From: a virus
DNA length: 47,090 nt
Reading direction: 5' to 3' (one strand)
Virus record (IMG/VR): IMGVR_UViG_3300042290_000454
Coordinates: 1 to 47,090 of that record
Each line of letters opens with the position of its first letter. Position 1 is the first letter of the stretch. Shown in pieces: positions 24,326 through 31,313 of this stretch. A program made the position numbers and the translations under genes. The notes beneath the pieces are model-generated. The model was not told where the DNA came from. It ran no database searches and was given only the letters and a program-made list of their open reading frames with translations.

Positions 24326-25000
24326 ATGACCGATTACACGTCTGCAATTAATTTAATTTGCAAGCATGAGGGCTTTAACGAGAAAGCCTACGCTGATCCA
24401 AGCACAGGTGGAGAACCGTACACTATTGGATATGGCACACAGTTTTATCCTGATGGATCTCCAGTGAAACGAGGCCATCTATGCAGCAAAGAAAAGGCGC
24501 TTGAATATTTGTTTCACGAAGTAGATGTTATTGATACACAACTGTCTAAGCTCAATATTGGCATTAGTAATTCTGTTAGGCAAGCTTTGATTTCATTCAT
24601 CCATTCTGTTGGGTGGGAGTCTTTTTTCTACAGTAGCATTGTTGACAACCTGGAACACGAAGACCTACAGGAAGTTACAGAAGAAATGACCAGGTGGGTT
24701 TTTGATGTTGATCATCAAGTTGTTGGCAGTCTTCTTGATAGGCGCCGAGAAGAAACCAATTTGTTGCTTCGGGACACCGATGCATTTATCCAGCCTTGTG
24801 CACAGATTTTGCTGGCGGCATTCCGCGTTTACTCTGGGGCTGCACACGAATTACAAGCTATTAAGCACCTGGAAGAAAGCCTGAATCCTTATGTGCTGTC
24901 CAAGTTTGCAAATGAGTTTAGGGTCAGCGAAAAACCCTGGGACTCTTGCAGTTCTGATGAATACGGCCCCGATGATTTCAACACTGTCTTTGACAGGTAG
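24326..25000 (+). CDS. Phage lysozyme, GH24 family (endolysin)
   Basis: 224 residues. The N-terminal 150 residues match T4-type lysozymes: HEGFNEKAYADPSTGGEPYTIGYGT contains the catalytic triad as Glu15, Asp24 and Thr33 (residues 14-38), with a later SLLDRRREETNLL segment typical of the family. It hydrolyses the glycan strand of peptidoglycan at the end of infection. The extra C-terminal 70 residues are helical and of unknown role. No holin was clearly identified next to it. Confidence 0.9.
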   Translation: MTDYTSAINLICKHEGFNEKAYADPSTGGEPYTIGYGTQFYPDGSPVKRGHLCSKEKALEYLFHEVDVIDTQLSKLNIGISNSVRQALISFIHSVGWESFFYSSIVDNLEHEDLQEVTEEMTRWVFDVDHQVVGSLLDRRREETNLLLRDTDAFIQPCAQILLAAFRVYSGAAHELQAIKHLEESLNPYVLSKFANEFRVSEKPWDSCSSDEYGPDDFNTVFDR

Positions 25001-25005
25001 AATTA

Positions 25006-25021
25006 GAATAGTTGCATTAAA
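25006..25021 (+). repeat. 16-base intergenic motif, copy 2
   Basis: GAATAGTTGCATTAAA, identical to 4334-4349, just upstream of the NblA-like gene. Candidate shared regulatory element. Confidence 0.4.
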
Positions 25022-25024
25022 AAC

Positions 25025-25327
25025 GTGCAAAGCGGAATGGAGCGTTCAGTAGAGCCACGGGAATTTGAACTTCCTCTAGAGCTTCAATTCTCGATGCGCA
25101 AAGCTGAGCTTGCAGCCCAAGAGATGACCTGGGACGACCTGTACGCTGCTCTGCTGAACCTCTACCATCAACGCCTGATGGAGTGGTATGCAGTAAAAGA
25201 GATTATGGCATCTGAAAACATTGACATTGACTTTGATATTCCCACTGATCTAGAGCTAGCAGAACTCGCCGCCGCATGTTTATACGACGACGAGGACGAG
25301 GATGAAGACGATCTTCAGCCATTTTGA
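25025..25327 (+). CDS. nblA: NblA-like phycobilisome degradation adaptor
   Basis: 100 residues from GTG 25025 (or 96 from an ATG at 25037). Residues 14-66 follow the NblA pattern closely: FELPLELQFSMRKAELAAQ, then MTWDDLYAALLNLYHQRLM and YAVKEIMA, i.e. the two-helix NblA hairpin. NblA binds phycobiliproteins and delivers them to the ClpC protease, dismantling the light-harvesting antenna; cyanophage copies are thought to do this during infection. Unusual here is an extra C-terminal tail of about 35 residues ending in a run of Asp/Glu. It follows the GH24 lysozyme in the late operon with an intergenic 16-base motif just before it. Confidence 0.8.
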   Translation: MQSGMERSVEPREFELPLELQFSMRKAELAAQEMTWDDLYAALLNLYHQRLMEWYAVKEIMASENIDIDFDIPTDLELAELAAACLYDDEDEDEDDLQPF

Positions 25328-25336
25328 ATACTTCCG

Positions 25337-25342
25337 TATAAT
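25337..25342 (+). promoter_or_regulatory. Candidate -10 box TATAAT
   Basis: TATAAT, 42 bases before the HNH gene at 25384 and just upstream of an 11-base inverted repeat. No clear -35. Confidence 0.35.
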
Positions 25343-25350
25343 GCATTGAT

Positions 25351-25384
25351 TTTTGCTATAGTGCACTTAGTGTCTATAGCAAAA
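25351..25384 (+). promoter_or_regulatory. 11-base perfect inverted repeat over the HNH start
   Basis: TTTTGCTATAG (25351-25361) and CTATAGCAAAA (25374-25384) are exact reverse complements with a 12-base loop; the last A is the first base of the ATG. In RNA this would bury the translation start; in DNA it could be an autoregulatory operator for the HNH gene. Confidence 0.6.
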
Positions 25385-25821
25385 TGAAACGCTTGAATCC
25401 GGAAACAAATAAGCCGTTCAAGCAGGGAGAGCAAAGAGAAGATGGTTATTATTTTTCGTGTTATCTATTAAACAAAACAGATGGGAAAGGCTACTATTTA
25501 GAGCGTTGGTATTCCCCGGGGACATTTAAGAAATACAAAACCAAAGCAAATGAATTAAATTGTAAAAACAATAAAAAGAAAAGAGAGGAGCGTAAAAAAT
25601 ACATCGATGATTTAAAGCTATCAAGAAAATGCTTTGATTGTGGCTACAATAAACACTCAGAAGCTTTACAGTTTGATCATCTTCCAGGTAAAAGAAAATC
25701 TTTTGCAATCTCAAAAGGAATACTCAAACCTTTAAGTGAAGTTTTAAAAGAAATTGAAAAATGTCAAGTTGTGTGCGCATGTTGCCACGCAATACGCACA
25801 CACAACCGCAGGACTGAATAA
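25384..25821 (+). CDS. HNH endonuclease
   Basis: 145 residues. The C-terminal half carries the nuclease motif: CFDCGYNKHSEALQFDHLPG, then CQVVCACCHAIRTHNRR with the second Cys pair. The N-terminal half is Lys-rich and AT-rich, probably the DNA-binding part. The gene is clearly more AT-rich than its neighbours and has its own promoter-like box and hairpin, consistent with a mobile insertion. Its TAA abuts the stop of the convergent DUF3310 gene. Confidence 0.85.
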   Translation: MKRLNPETNKPFKQGEQREDGYYFSCYLLNKTDGKGYYLERWYSPGTFKKYKTKANELNCKNNKKKREERKKYIDDLKLSRKCFDCGYNKHSEALQFDHLPGKRKSFAISKGILKPLSEVLKEIEKCQVVCACCHAIRTHNRRTE

Positions 25822-26313
25822 TTACTTAGAGTCGTTTATTTCTATTAAACGCTCTAAGTACCATTTGCATTTTTTTAAGTCTTGCACTCCACCTTTGTTT
25901 TTCCATCTCCATAGATATTTGACACAGTTGCCCCTTAGGTATCCTTCGTACTCTTCAGTTGTTAATTGTGCTTCAATAGATACAATGCATTCGACTCCAC
26001 CTGTTTCTGCGTAGTGCGAAGGATGATTCACTAGGTCTTCCTGGAGCACAGGAGTCGTTTCTTTGGTTGCCCAGGGCACTGGGCAGACACCATCCTTGCA
26101 CTCAGTCAAGTCGCTGATTATCGGCGCAAACCACGGCGAAGACGAGACTGTTCCATCAGTTCCTCGTTCGGTGCTCCCAGATCCAGAACTAAGGTCTTGG
26201 GCTTCGGTGCTGCTCCCAGCATCACTCCCTGTTCCATTGTTGGAATATAGCCCGTTGCTCCAGGCCGTCCCCCCTCGAGCGCCAAGTTTGTCCGTTCCCT
26301 TCCGTCCTGACAT
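25822..26313 (-). CDS. DUF3310-containing protein (T7 gp1.7-like)
   Basis: The C-terminal 70 residues are a clear DUF3310 domain: VNHPSHYAETGGVECIVSI, then TTEEYEGYLRGNCVKYLWRW, NKGGVQDLKKCKWYLERLI. The family includes T7 gp1.7, a nucleotide kinase-like protein, and is common in phages near nucleotide metabolism genes, as here. The start is uncertain. ATG 26313 with AGAGGG upstream gives 163 residues, but the first 65 are Ser/Gly/Thr-rich and overlap another gene; TTG 26109, nine bases after that gene ends, would give 95 residues and better sense. Confidence 0.8.
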   Translation of the reverse strand: MSGRKGTDKLGARGGTAWSNGLYSNNGTGSDAGSSTEAQDLSSGSGSTERGTDGTVSSSPWFAPIISDLTECKDGVCPVPWATKETTPVLQEDLVNHPSHYAETGGVECIVSIEAQLTTEEYEGYLRGNCVKYLWRWKNKGGVQDLKKCKWYLERLIEINDSK

Positions 26314-26459
26314 AAGGTCAACCCTCTGTTGTACATATCCATTAAGGGTACATCATTTTTTTGATTGGCGAGAGGTGCGCCAAAATCTTCTTCGCTAAGA
26401 CAACGACAATTCAGTTCGTCTTGGACAAAACTATCTAAAAACCCCGCCGCGCCGTGCAT
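26118..26459 (-). CDS. Hypothetical protein overlapping the DUF3310 frame
   Basis: 113 residues starting MHGAAGFLDSFVQDELNCRC. It has a balanced composition with Pro/Gly turns (NLALEGGRPGATGYIP) and a Leu/Glu/Arg-rich C-terminus, and reads more like real coding than the overlapping Ser/Gly-rich frame. It would precede the DUF3310 gene in a - strand unit. No family recognised. Confidence 0.5.
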   Translation of the reverse strand: MHGAAGFLDSFVQDELNCRCLSEEDFGAPLANQKNDVPLMDMYNRGLTLCQDGRERTNLALEGGRPGATGYIPTMEQGVMLGAAPKPKTLVLDLGAPNEELMEQSRLRRGLRR

Positions 26460-26500
26460 GACTATTAAGTGGCTTGATTTACTGTTTTTATAATATTATC

Positions 26501-26881
26501 ATGGCAAGATTCTTCGACGCTACATACGACCCACGCAACGATTCTGGTACGTCTGGAGCTGAAGTTTCTGACCTAAACCCAGAACAGGCGTACGATACTG
26601 ACCTGCGTCGAGTTGTTTCAGACGCAAGAGCATCTGCAGAAAGTCTTAACGACCCTCAAGATCGGATTGCAAAGTTTCTAAGGGCATCTAAAAGTGCTGG
26701 GAAATTTCAGCAAACACGTATGCTGCAAGATACGACCATGAATGGAAAAACCCCAAGGTCTGAGGCGACCATTGGGGGAGTCACCATTCCAAACCTTGGG
26801 GATCGCATTGGTGAGGCTGGTGGCACCAACTACGCAAGGAAACCAGGACGCAGTGGCGGCACCTTCTACGGTTTTGGTTAG
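26501..26881 (+). CDS. Hypothetical protein inserted between - strand genes
   Basis: 126 residues from ATG 26501; an upstream TTG (26474) would add nonsense residues. Charged and Ser/Gly-rich, probably partly disordered (FFDATYDPRNDSGTSGAEVS at the start, Gly/Arg-rich end). TATAAT sits only seven bases before the ATG, so a transcript from it would be almost leaderless. Its stop overlaps that of the convergent dCTP deaminase by two bases. Function unknown; composition resembles the virion-type proteins of the first region. Confidence 0.6.
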   Translation: MARFFDATYDPRNDSGTSGAEVSDLNPEQAYDTDLRRVVSDARASAESLNDPQDRIAKFLRASKSAGKFQQTRMLQDTTMNGKTPRSEATIGGVTIPNLGDRIGEAGGTNYARKPGRSGGTFYGFG

Positions 26882-27465
26882 ACCTGGCTGTAGACAACCT
26901 CATAGGGTTGGTTCTGGTACTTACCCTTGCGATCTTGGTAGCTCACGTGGCAGGGCTCACCACGATAGAAAAGGAGTTGCGTAATGCCTTCGTTGGCATA
27001 GATGCGATTAAACAGTCCCGTGCAGTTGCTGATTTCAAGGGTTAGGTGCCCTTCCCATGCAGCTTCTGCAGGCGTGATGTTTACCAAGATACCCGACCGG
27101 GCATACGTCGACTTGCCCACCGCAACCACGGTCACATCACGAGGGAGTTTGATGTGTTCCATTGCTACCCCCAGGCAGTAGCCATAGGGTGGAAGCAGGA
27201 AGTATTCACCCTTTTCATCTTCCAGTAATTCGGCCGGCTTTAAGATGTTTTCATCAAAAGCTTTGGGATCGCAATCTCCCGCCTGGATCTTACCAAAAAT
27301 TAAACATTGCTTTGGTGAAAGGCGAATGTCGTAGCCGTAGGAACTGAGACCATAGCTGAGAAGTCGCCTGCCATCTTCTTTGTTGATCAAGCGATCAACG
27401 AAAGGAGAAATCATCTCTTCTTTTTCTGCCAGCTCCTTGATTTCCCAGTCGGCTAGTACGCTCAT
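26878..27465 (-). CDS. dcd: dCTP deaminase
   Basis: 195 residues, the normal length. Conserved segments: SSYGYDIRLSP (residues 41-51), VGKSTYARSGILVNITPAE (116-134) with the substrate-binding Ser and Arg, and WEGHLTLEISN with the catalytic Glu138. It converts dCTP to dUTP, feeding dTMP synthesis, and is trimeric. Cyanophages carry it to raise nucleotide supply. It is the last gene of a - strand unit with the methyltransferase. Whether the enzyme is mono- or bifunctional (dUTPase) cannot be told from the sequence. Confidence 0.93.
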   Translation of the reverse strand: MSVLADWEIKELAEKEEMISPFVDRLINKEDGRRLLSYGLSSYGYDIRLSPKQCLIFGKIQAGDCDPKAFDENILKPAELLEDEKGEYFLLPPYGYCLGVAMEHIKLPRDVTVVAVGKSTYARSGILVNITPAEAAWEGHLTLEISNCTGLFNRIYANEGITQLLFYRGEPCHVSYQDRKGKYQNQPYEVVYSQV

Positions 27466-27497
27466 AAGACCGTTGATTCGATAATCAGTCTACATAA

Positions 27498-28091
27498 TCA
27501 GGTGATGATCCGCCCCTTTTCCGAATAAATGTCAATGAAATTTTGGGTGTAGTCATCCAGGCCATCACTTGGCTGTAGGTAGACAATAAAAGAACTGCAC
27601 GTGTTTTTAGCCTCGACTCGTCCATCTTCAAAGTAATGGCGCCGAAGCATGGGAGTGTTTTTTAAAAAGCAGATGGGAAAATCAAAAATATCTTGTGCAT
27701 AACGAATCATGTCGGGGCAGTTGCCAAAGTAAAGCCCTTGCTTGATCTCGCCCGATAACCACTTGCGTTTTAACGTACGCCACCACAGTGCGTACCCTGA
27801 GATCAAGGTGTGGGATAAACCGCGTGTACGTTTCCATCTCTGGGACTTAATGTCCCAAAAGTACGTGTAGTTTGGCGGGAACACGTAGACATTTCCAAAC
27901 CAGTCCTGCTCATTCAAGCCGTCATCTTCTGGCGTATAGAAGTGTTCAGCATTGACGTAGCTGTTTGCTACAGCAGAACTTGCAGGGTCAAGGTCTATGC
28001 CACCCATTAGCATCTGCGCAGAATTGATTAAATCAGCGCCAGACACCCACTCAAACGTATCAGTGTGAGCGTTACCACGGAAGGATGGCAT
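27498..28091 (-). CDS. Dam-like DNA N6-adenine methyltransferase with altered catalytic motif
   Basis: 197 residues. The family pattern of phage Dam enzymes is visible: GGIDLDPASSAVANSYV (residues 30-46), YTPEDDGLNEQDWFGNVYV (52-70), then the site where the catalytic NPPY/DPPY normally sits. Here it reads FPPN (71-74), so the first residue is Phe rather than Asn/Asp. The C-terminal part (NCPDMIRYAQDIFDFPICF) looks intact. Normally these enzymes methylate adenine to protect phage DNA or alter regulation. This copy may be inactive, changed in substrate, or have shifted its catalytic residue. The start is coupled to the upstream gene by an overlapping base. Confidence 0.75.
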   Translation of the reverse strand: MPSFRGNAHTDTFEWVSGADLINSAQMLMGGIDLDPASSAVANSYVNAEHFYTPEDDGLNEQDWFGNVYVFPPNYTYFWDIKSQRWKRTRGLSHTLISGYALWWRTLKRKWLSGEIKQGLYFGNCPDMIRYAQDIFDFPICFLKNTPMLRRHYFEDGRVEAKNTCSSFIVYLQPSDGLDDYTQNFIDIYSEKGRIIT

Positions 28092-28477
28092 TACTTTTCA
28101 CTCACCTGGCAATAATCAATCTCAAGATAACGCATCCCATCGTTATCGTTAACAAGATATCCAGCTTTCTCCTCCGGATTAATTTTTTGCGCCGCCGCAA
28201 GTATGCGTCTAAACGTTTCTGCGAGGTCACCATTGTCTTCTCGTTCGCAACTTTCTTGTGCTGAATGCAATTCTTTTAGTGTCATAAAGAACATTGACCG
28301 TTCTTTATTGGTGGGCTGGAACACCATGATGCCAGGCCCTTCTGCATCCCATAGTTTGCAGTAGTGTTGCCCCATGTCACCAAGAATTAACTTGATGGTG
28401 GCATCAAGCATTTTGGTTTTAGTCGTATCCAAATCCCCCTGGAGCGCAGAGGCAATTAATTTTTCACGCCTGTTCAT
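28091..28477 (-). CDS. Hypothetical protein in the modification cluster
   Basis: 128 residues, acidic and mixed alpha/beta, with a helical N-terminus (MNRREKLIASALQGDLDTTK) and a beta hairpin at the end (DGMRYLEIDYCQV). Its start overlaps the previous gene by 14 bases and its stop shares a base with the methyltransferase ATG, so the four genes here form one operon. No family recognised. Confidence 0.7.
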   Translation of the reverse strand: MNRREKLIASALQGDLDTTKTKMLDATIKLILGDMGQHYCKLWDAEGPGIMVFQPTNKERSMFFMTLKELHSAQESCEREDNGDLAETFRRILAAAQKINPEEKAGYLVNDNDGMRYLEIDYCQVSEK

Positions 28478-28934
28478 TTTTTAGAAGTCCTTGACGAATC
28501 AGTATTTGTTTCATCTTAGGCAGAGGCTTGTAGATGACGACAAGCTTTCCTAGATTGCCTCGTTTTTTTATGAGTTTTTGATTCTCATCTTTTAGCTTGT
28601 CAAATTCTCCTGCCCGAATTAAGTACTCGGCCACACAACGCAAGCGTCGCTTGAGAGACAAATCTGCTTCTGGAAATTTACCACAGATTGTGTCTGGTGC
28701 CATGTCCGCAAACGCAATACGCAAGCGATTGGCCAGGGTCACATTAAAGTGTGGGTCTTCTTTCTCGAATTCTTTTATGTTGTACAAGTACCGGCGAAGG
28801 GTTTCTGTATCAAAAGAACCTTCGGGAGGCAGGAACATCTCCACTTGATCGGCAAGGCCCTTGGGAAGCAACTCCCTATAGTTTTCAGTGGTAATTAAGT
28901 CAATGGCAATACTATGAAAACGATTATTCGCCAT
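28464..28934 (-). CDS. Hypothetical helical protein
   Basis: 156 residues from ATG 28934, which follows GGGGGAAAG; longer versions would only overlap the upstream HTH gene. Helical and basic, with a Leu/Lys-rich C-terminus (KLVVIYKPLPKMKQIL). The middle has an Arg-rich helix (LSLKRRLRCVAEYLIRAGE). A replication or regulatory role is possible from its neighbours, but no family is recognised. Confidence 0.7.
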   Translation of the reverse strand: MANNRFHSIAIDLITTENYRELLPKGLADQVEMFLPPEGSFDTETLRRYLYNIKEFEKEDPHFNVTLANRLRIAFADMAPDTICGKFPEADLSLKRRLRCVAEYLIRAGEFDKLKDENQKLIKKRGNLGKLVVIYKPLPKMKQILIRQGLLKNEQA

Positions 28935-29376
28935 CTTTCCCCCTAGGTACAGAGCGATCAGGCACATATTTTTGCTTTTCTTCTTGTACATCTTTGTATT
29001 TTGTCCTGGCCCTGAAGGATAAAAGGGAAACCTCGTTGTTTTTGGCAAACGAAGCGATCAGTCTGTTCCACGGGATGCGGATCGTATCTTTTTTCTTGGT
29101 GTCAGGGGAGATGTTGACATAATGAATATTCTGAGTCCAGCCCTTGGATGGATCTTTTTTTCCAATCAAGATCCAATTGCGAATGGTTTGATCTGAAACA
29201 TTAAGCCTCTGAGCGCACTCCTCGGTTGAGATGTACTCATCTGCGTACGCTTCTGGACCAACCTGGTCAGTCTCATTGTTTTTGTACCTACTACTCCACA
29301 TGGCACCCAGGATATTTTTGATGCCTTTGAGTTCGTACGCAACGTCTTCAAGACCTTTGCGAATACCGTATGTCAT
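28924..29376 (-). CDS. Helix-turn-helix DNA-binding protein
   Basis: 150 residues. Residues 48-72 contain an HTH of the excisionase/MerR-like type: YISTEECAQRLNVSDQTIRN followed by WILIG; a winged segment (DTIRIPWNRLIASFAKNN) follows. The N-terminus is a short amphipathic helix, the C-terminus is basic. As first gene of the - strand modification and nucleotide operon, it probably regulates that operon or the divergent + strand fibre genes through the 54-base gap at 29377-29430. Confidence 0.75.
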   Translation of the reverse strand: MTYGIRKGLEDVAYELKGIKNILGAMWSSRYKNNETDQVGPEAYADEYISTEECAQRLNVSDQTIRNWILIGKKDPSKGWTQNIHYVNISPDTKKKDTIRIPWNRLIASFAKNNEVSLLSFRARTKYKDVQEEKQKYVPDRSVPRGKDGE

Positions 29377-29430
29377 AAAGCAGTTTCTTTATTTAGATGC
29401 TAGTCTTTTTTTAGCATTCATGTGTGTTTT

Positions 29431-29754
29431 ATGGAAGAGCAGATTCCCGCCAGCCAGGTTCCGGCTAGTATCCCTTCTGCACCGCAACCTACCCCGCAGG
29501 TTCCTGAAGGTCGTATCAGCCCTCAAGACCTGGAACTAATGAAGGCTCGTGCCAGGGAACTGGCCGTTCAGCAAACCTTGATGCAGCAAACAGTTGCAGC
29601 TCAAGCTCCTCGTGTTGTTTATGTGCGTCGCAACTTTACTGTTGCTGAGCTTATTTTGATTATTGCTTTGTCATGTGGCATTGTCGCAGGCGCTCAAGCC
29701 AGTTGGAACTTTTTGGCAAATGCACTGCCCAGGCTGGAAATTAAGATCAAGTGA
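29431..29754 (+). CDS. Small membrane protein with Pro/Gln-rich N-terminus
   Basis: 107 residues from ATG 29431 (a GTG nine bases earlier is possible). The first 30 residues are Pro/Gln/Ser-rich, then a charged helix (SPQDLELMKARARELAVQQT) and one transmembrane segment near residues 72-94 (AELILIIALSCGIVAGAQA). A single membrane span near the C-terminus next to fibre genes could mean a holin-like or virion membrane-interacting protein; neither is proven. Confidence 0.65.
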   Translation: MEEQIPASQVPASIPSAPQPTPQVPEGRISPQDLELMKARARELAVQQTLMQQTVAAQAPRVVYVRRNFTVAELILIIALSCGIVAGAQASWNFLANALPRLEIKIK

Positions 29755-29771
29755 ATTAAACACACCAGAAC

Positions 29772-29777
29772 TATAAT
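29772..29777 (+). promoter_or_regulatory. Candidate -10 box TATAAT
   Basis: TATAAT lies 29 bases before the GTG start of the fibre gene at 29806. No clear -35. Confidence 0.4.
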
Positions 29778-29805
29778 CTTTATATAAGGGATTTTAGTTT
29801 AATAC

Positions 29806-31272
29806 GTGGCCAATCGTCGTATTTCTGAGCTTTCAGAATTAGCTGGATCAGCTGTAGCGGAGCAGGATTTGCTGACGATGGTCCACGTTGACGAGGTGGA
29901 CCCCGCACTTAAAAACAAGAAAATTACAATTTCTGGTTTCAGGGATTACCTTACAACCAAATACATAACAACCACTGGCGGCACTGTTACAGGCAATGTC
30001 TCGATACTAGGAAATTTAAATGTAACAGGCGCTACCGTTGTTGATACAATTGCAGGCGGTGGCCTTGCGACTTTTAGTGGCGTACTTGTTCAAAACAATT
30101 TAACCACAAGTGGTACGATCAGTGGTCAGACCATTACCGGTCAGGCGCTTCAATCCACAACAATCAATTCGGCAACAGGTACGTTTACCACGGTTACCGG
30201 CGCAACCTCAAATTTTGTAAGCGGCAATTTCAGCACCCGTCTTTCGGGCGCAACAATTACCGGTAATACGTTACAGGCGACATCTGGACAGTTTAATTTT
30301 TTAAGCGGCGCCACTATTACAGGTGGCTTGGTTGAGGGTATCAGTGGTATTTTCGGTACGCTTGTAACGCCCGTCCTGAACGTAAACGGTAATCTGTCCG
30401 TTGCAAGTGGCTTAACCGTTACCGGTCTTGCTCAATTTGCATCTGGCGTACAAGTCACCGGAACATTATCAGGAACAACTGTTACTGGAGCCACGGCACA
30501 GTTTACAAGTGTCACTGGTGTAACCGGAGTATTTACAAGTACGTTATCTGGTGCATCTATTACAGGATCAACTGTTAACGCCACATTAATTACTGGTGTT
30601 TCTGGAACTTTTACGACGCGAGTATCAGGCGCAACCGTTACAGGTAACGTAGGTTCTTTTGGTTCTGTCAGTGGCATTTCCGGTGTATTTTCACAGGTTC
30701 TTTCAGGTGCTGTAATTACTGGAGACGCAGGTCGTTTTGCAGTAATAACTGGCGTGTCCGGTGTTTACACCAATCTTTCGGGGACCACTGTTACTGGCAA
30801 CACGGTATTGGCTACCAGTGTTACAGGTGTTTCCGGTGTATTTACCAGCCGCATATCGGGTACAACCGTTACTGGTACCAATGCATCATTTACGAATATT
30901 ACAGGTGTCTCTGGTGTATTCACTGCACAAATTTCAGGAACCACAATTACAGGTGTCAGTGGAGCATTTACCTCTTTAACAGGTGTAACCGTTGTAGGCA
31001 CCACACTTGTCAGCGGTTTGACAGTTAGCGGCAACACTGTTGCTGGAACAGTTGGTACGTTTATTTCGTTAACGGGCACCACGTTTACATCCACTACTGG
31101 CAGCATCACGACCCTCACTGGCACGACGGTTTCTGCAACAACTGGACTTTTTCAAACGATAAGTGGTGTCAGTGGGGTGTTTGCATCAGGATTAACGTTC
31201 AGTGGTCAAACAGTTGCCACTCAACCATATGCAGACAACGCTTCAATTGTGTTTGCCATTGCCCTAGGCTGA
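29806..31272 (+). CDS. Repeat-rich tail fibre or spike protein
   Basis: 488 residues from GTG 29806. The N-terminus (RISELSELAGSAVAEQDLLT and NKKITISGFRDYL) has the anchor pattern seen at the start of cyanophage fibre proteins. Residues 60-470 are tandem imperfect repeats of roughly 25 residues built on TGVSGVFT and SGTTVTGN, made almost only of Thr, Ser, Gly, Val and Ala, predicted to form a triple-stranded beta fibre. It would take part in host recognition. The C-terminus is short and has no visible chaperone domain. Confidence 0.8.
   Translation: MANRRISELSELAGSAVAEQDLLTMVHVDEVDPALKNKKITISGFRDYLTTKYITTTGGTVTGNVSILGNLNVTGATVVDTIAGGGLATFSGVLVQNNLTTSGTISGQTITGQALQSTTINSATGTFTTVTGATSNFVSGNFSTRLSGATITGNTLQATSGQFNFLSGATITGGLVEGISGIFGTLVTPVLNVNGNLSVASGLTVTGLAQFASGVQVTGTLSGTTVTGATAQFTSVTGVTGVFTSTLSGASITGSTVNATLITGVSGTFTTRVSGATVTGNVGSFGSVSGISGVFSQVLSGAVITGDAGRFAVITGVSGVYTNLSGTTVTGNTVLATSVTGVSGVFTSRISGTTVTGTNASFTNITGVSGVFTAQISGTTITGVSGAFTSLTGVTVVGTTLVSGLTVSGNTVAGTVGTFISLTGTTFTSTTGSITTLTGTTVSATTGLFQTISGVSGVFASGLTFSGQTVATQPYADNASIVFAIALG
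30130..31010 (+). repeat. Tandem imperfect repeats encoding TGVSGVFT / SGTTVTGN units
   Basis: About ten or more units of roughly 60-80 bases. Recurrent DNA words include GGTGTTTCCGGTGTATTTAC-like segments near 30600, 30825 and 30905. Boundaries are approximate. Confidence 0.7.
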
Positions 31273-31278
31273 AGACCT

Positions 31279-31284
31279 TATAAT
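31279..31284 (+). promoter_or_regulatory. Candidate -10 box TATAAT
   Basis: TATAAT, 30 bases before the ATG at 31314; followed by TAAGAAAA much like the box at 6295. Confidence 0.4.
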
Positions 31285-31313
31285 TAAGAAAACTGTATCG
31301 ATATTGCAAATAA

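Noticed and set aside
26063-26398. 111-codon + strand frame over the DUF3310 region
   Set aside because: Antisense to a clear DUF3310 gene, no ribosome site, Pro/Ser/Leu shadow composition.
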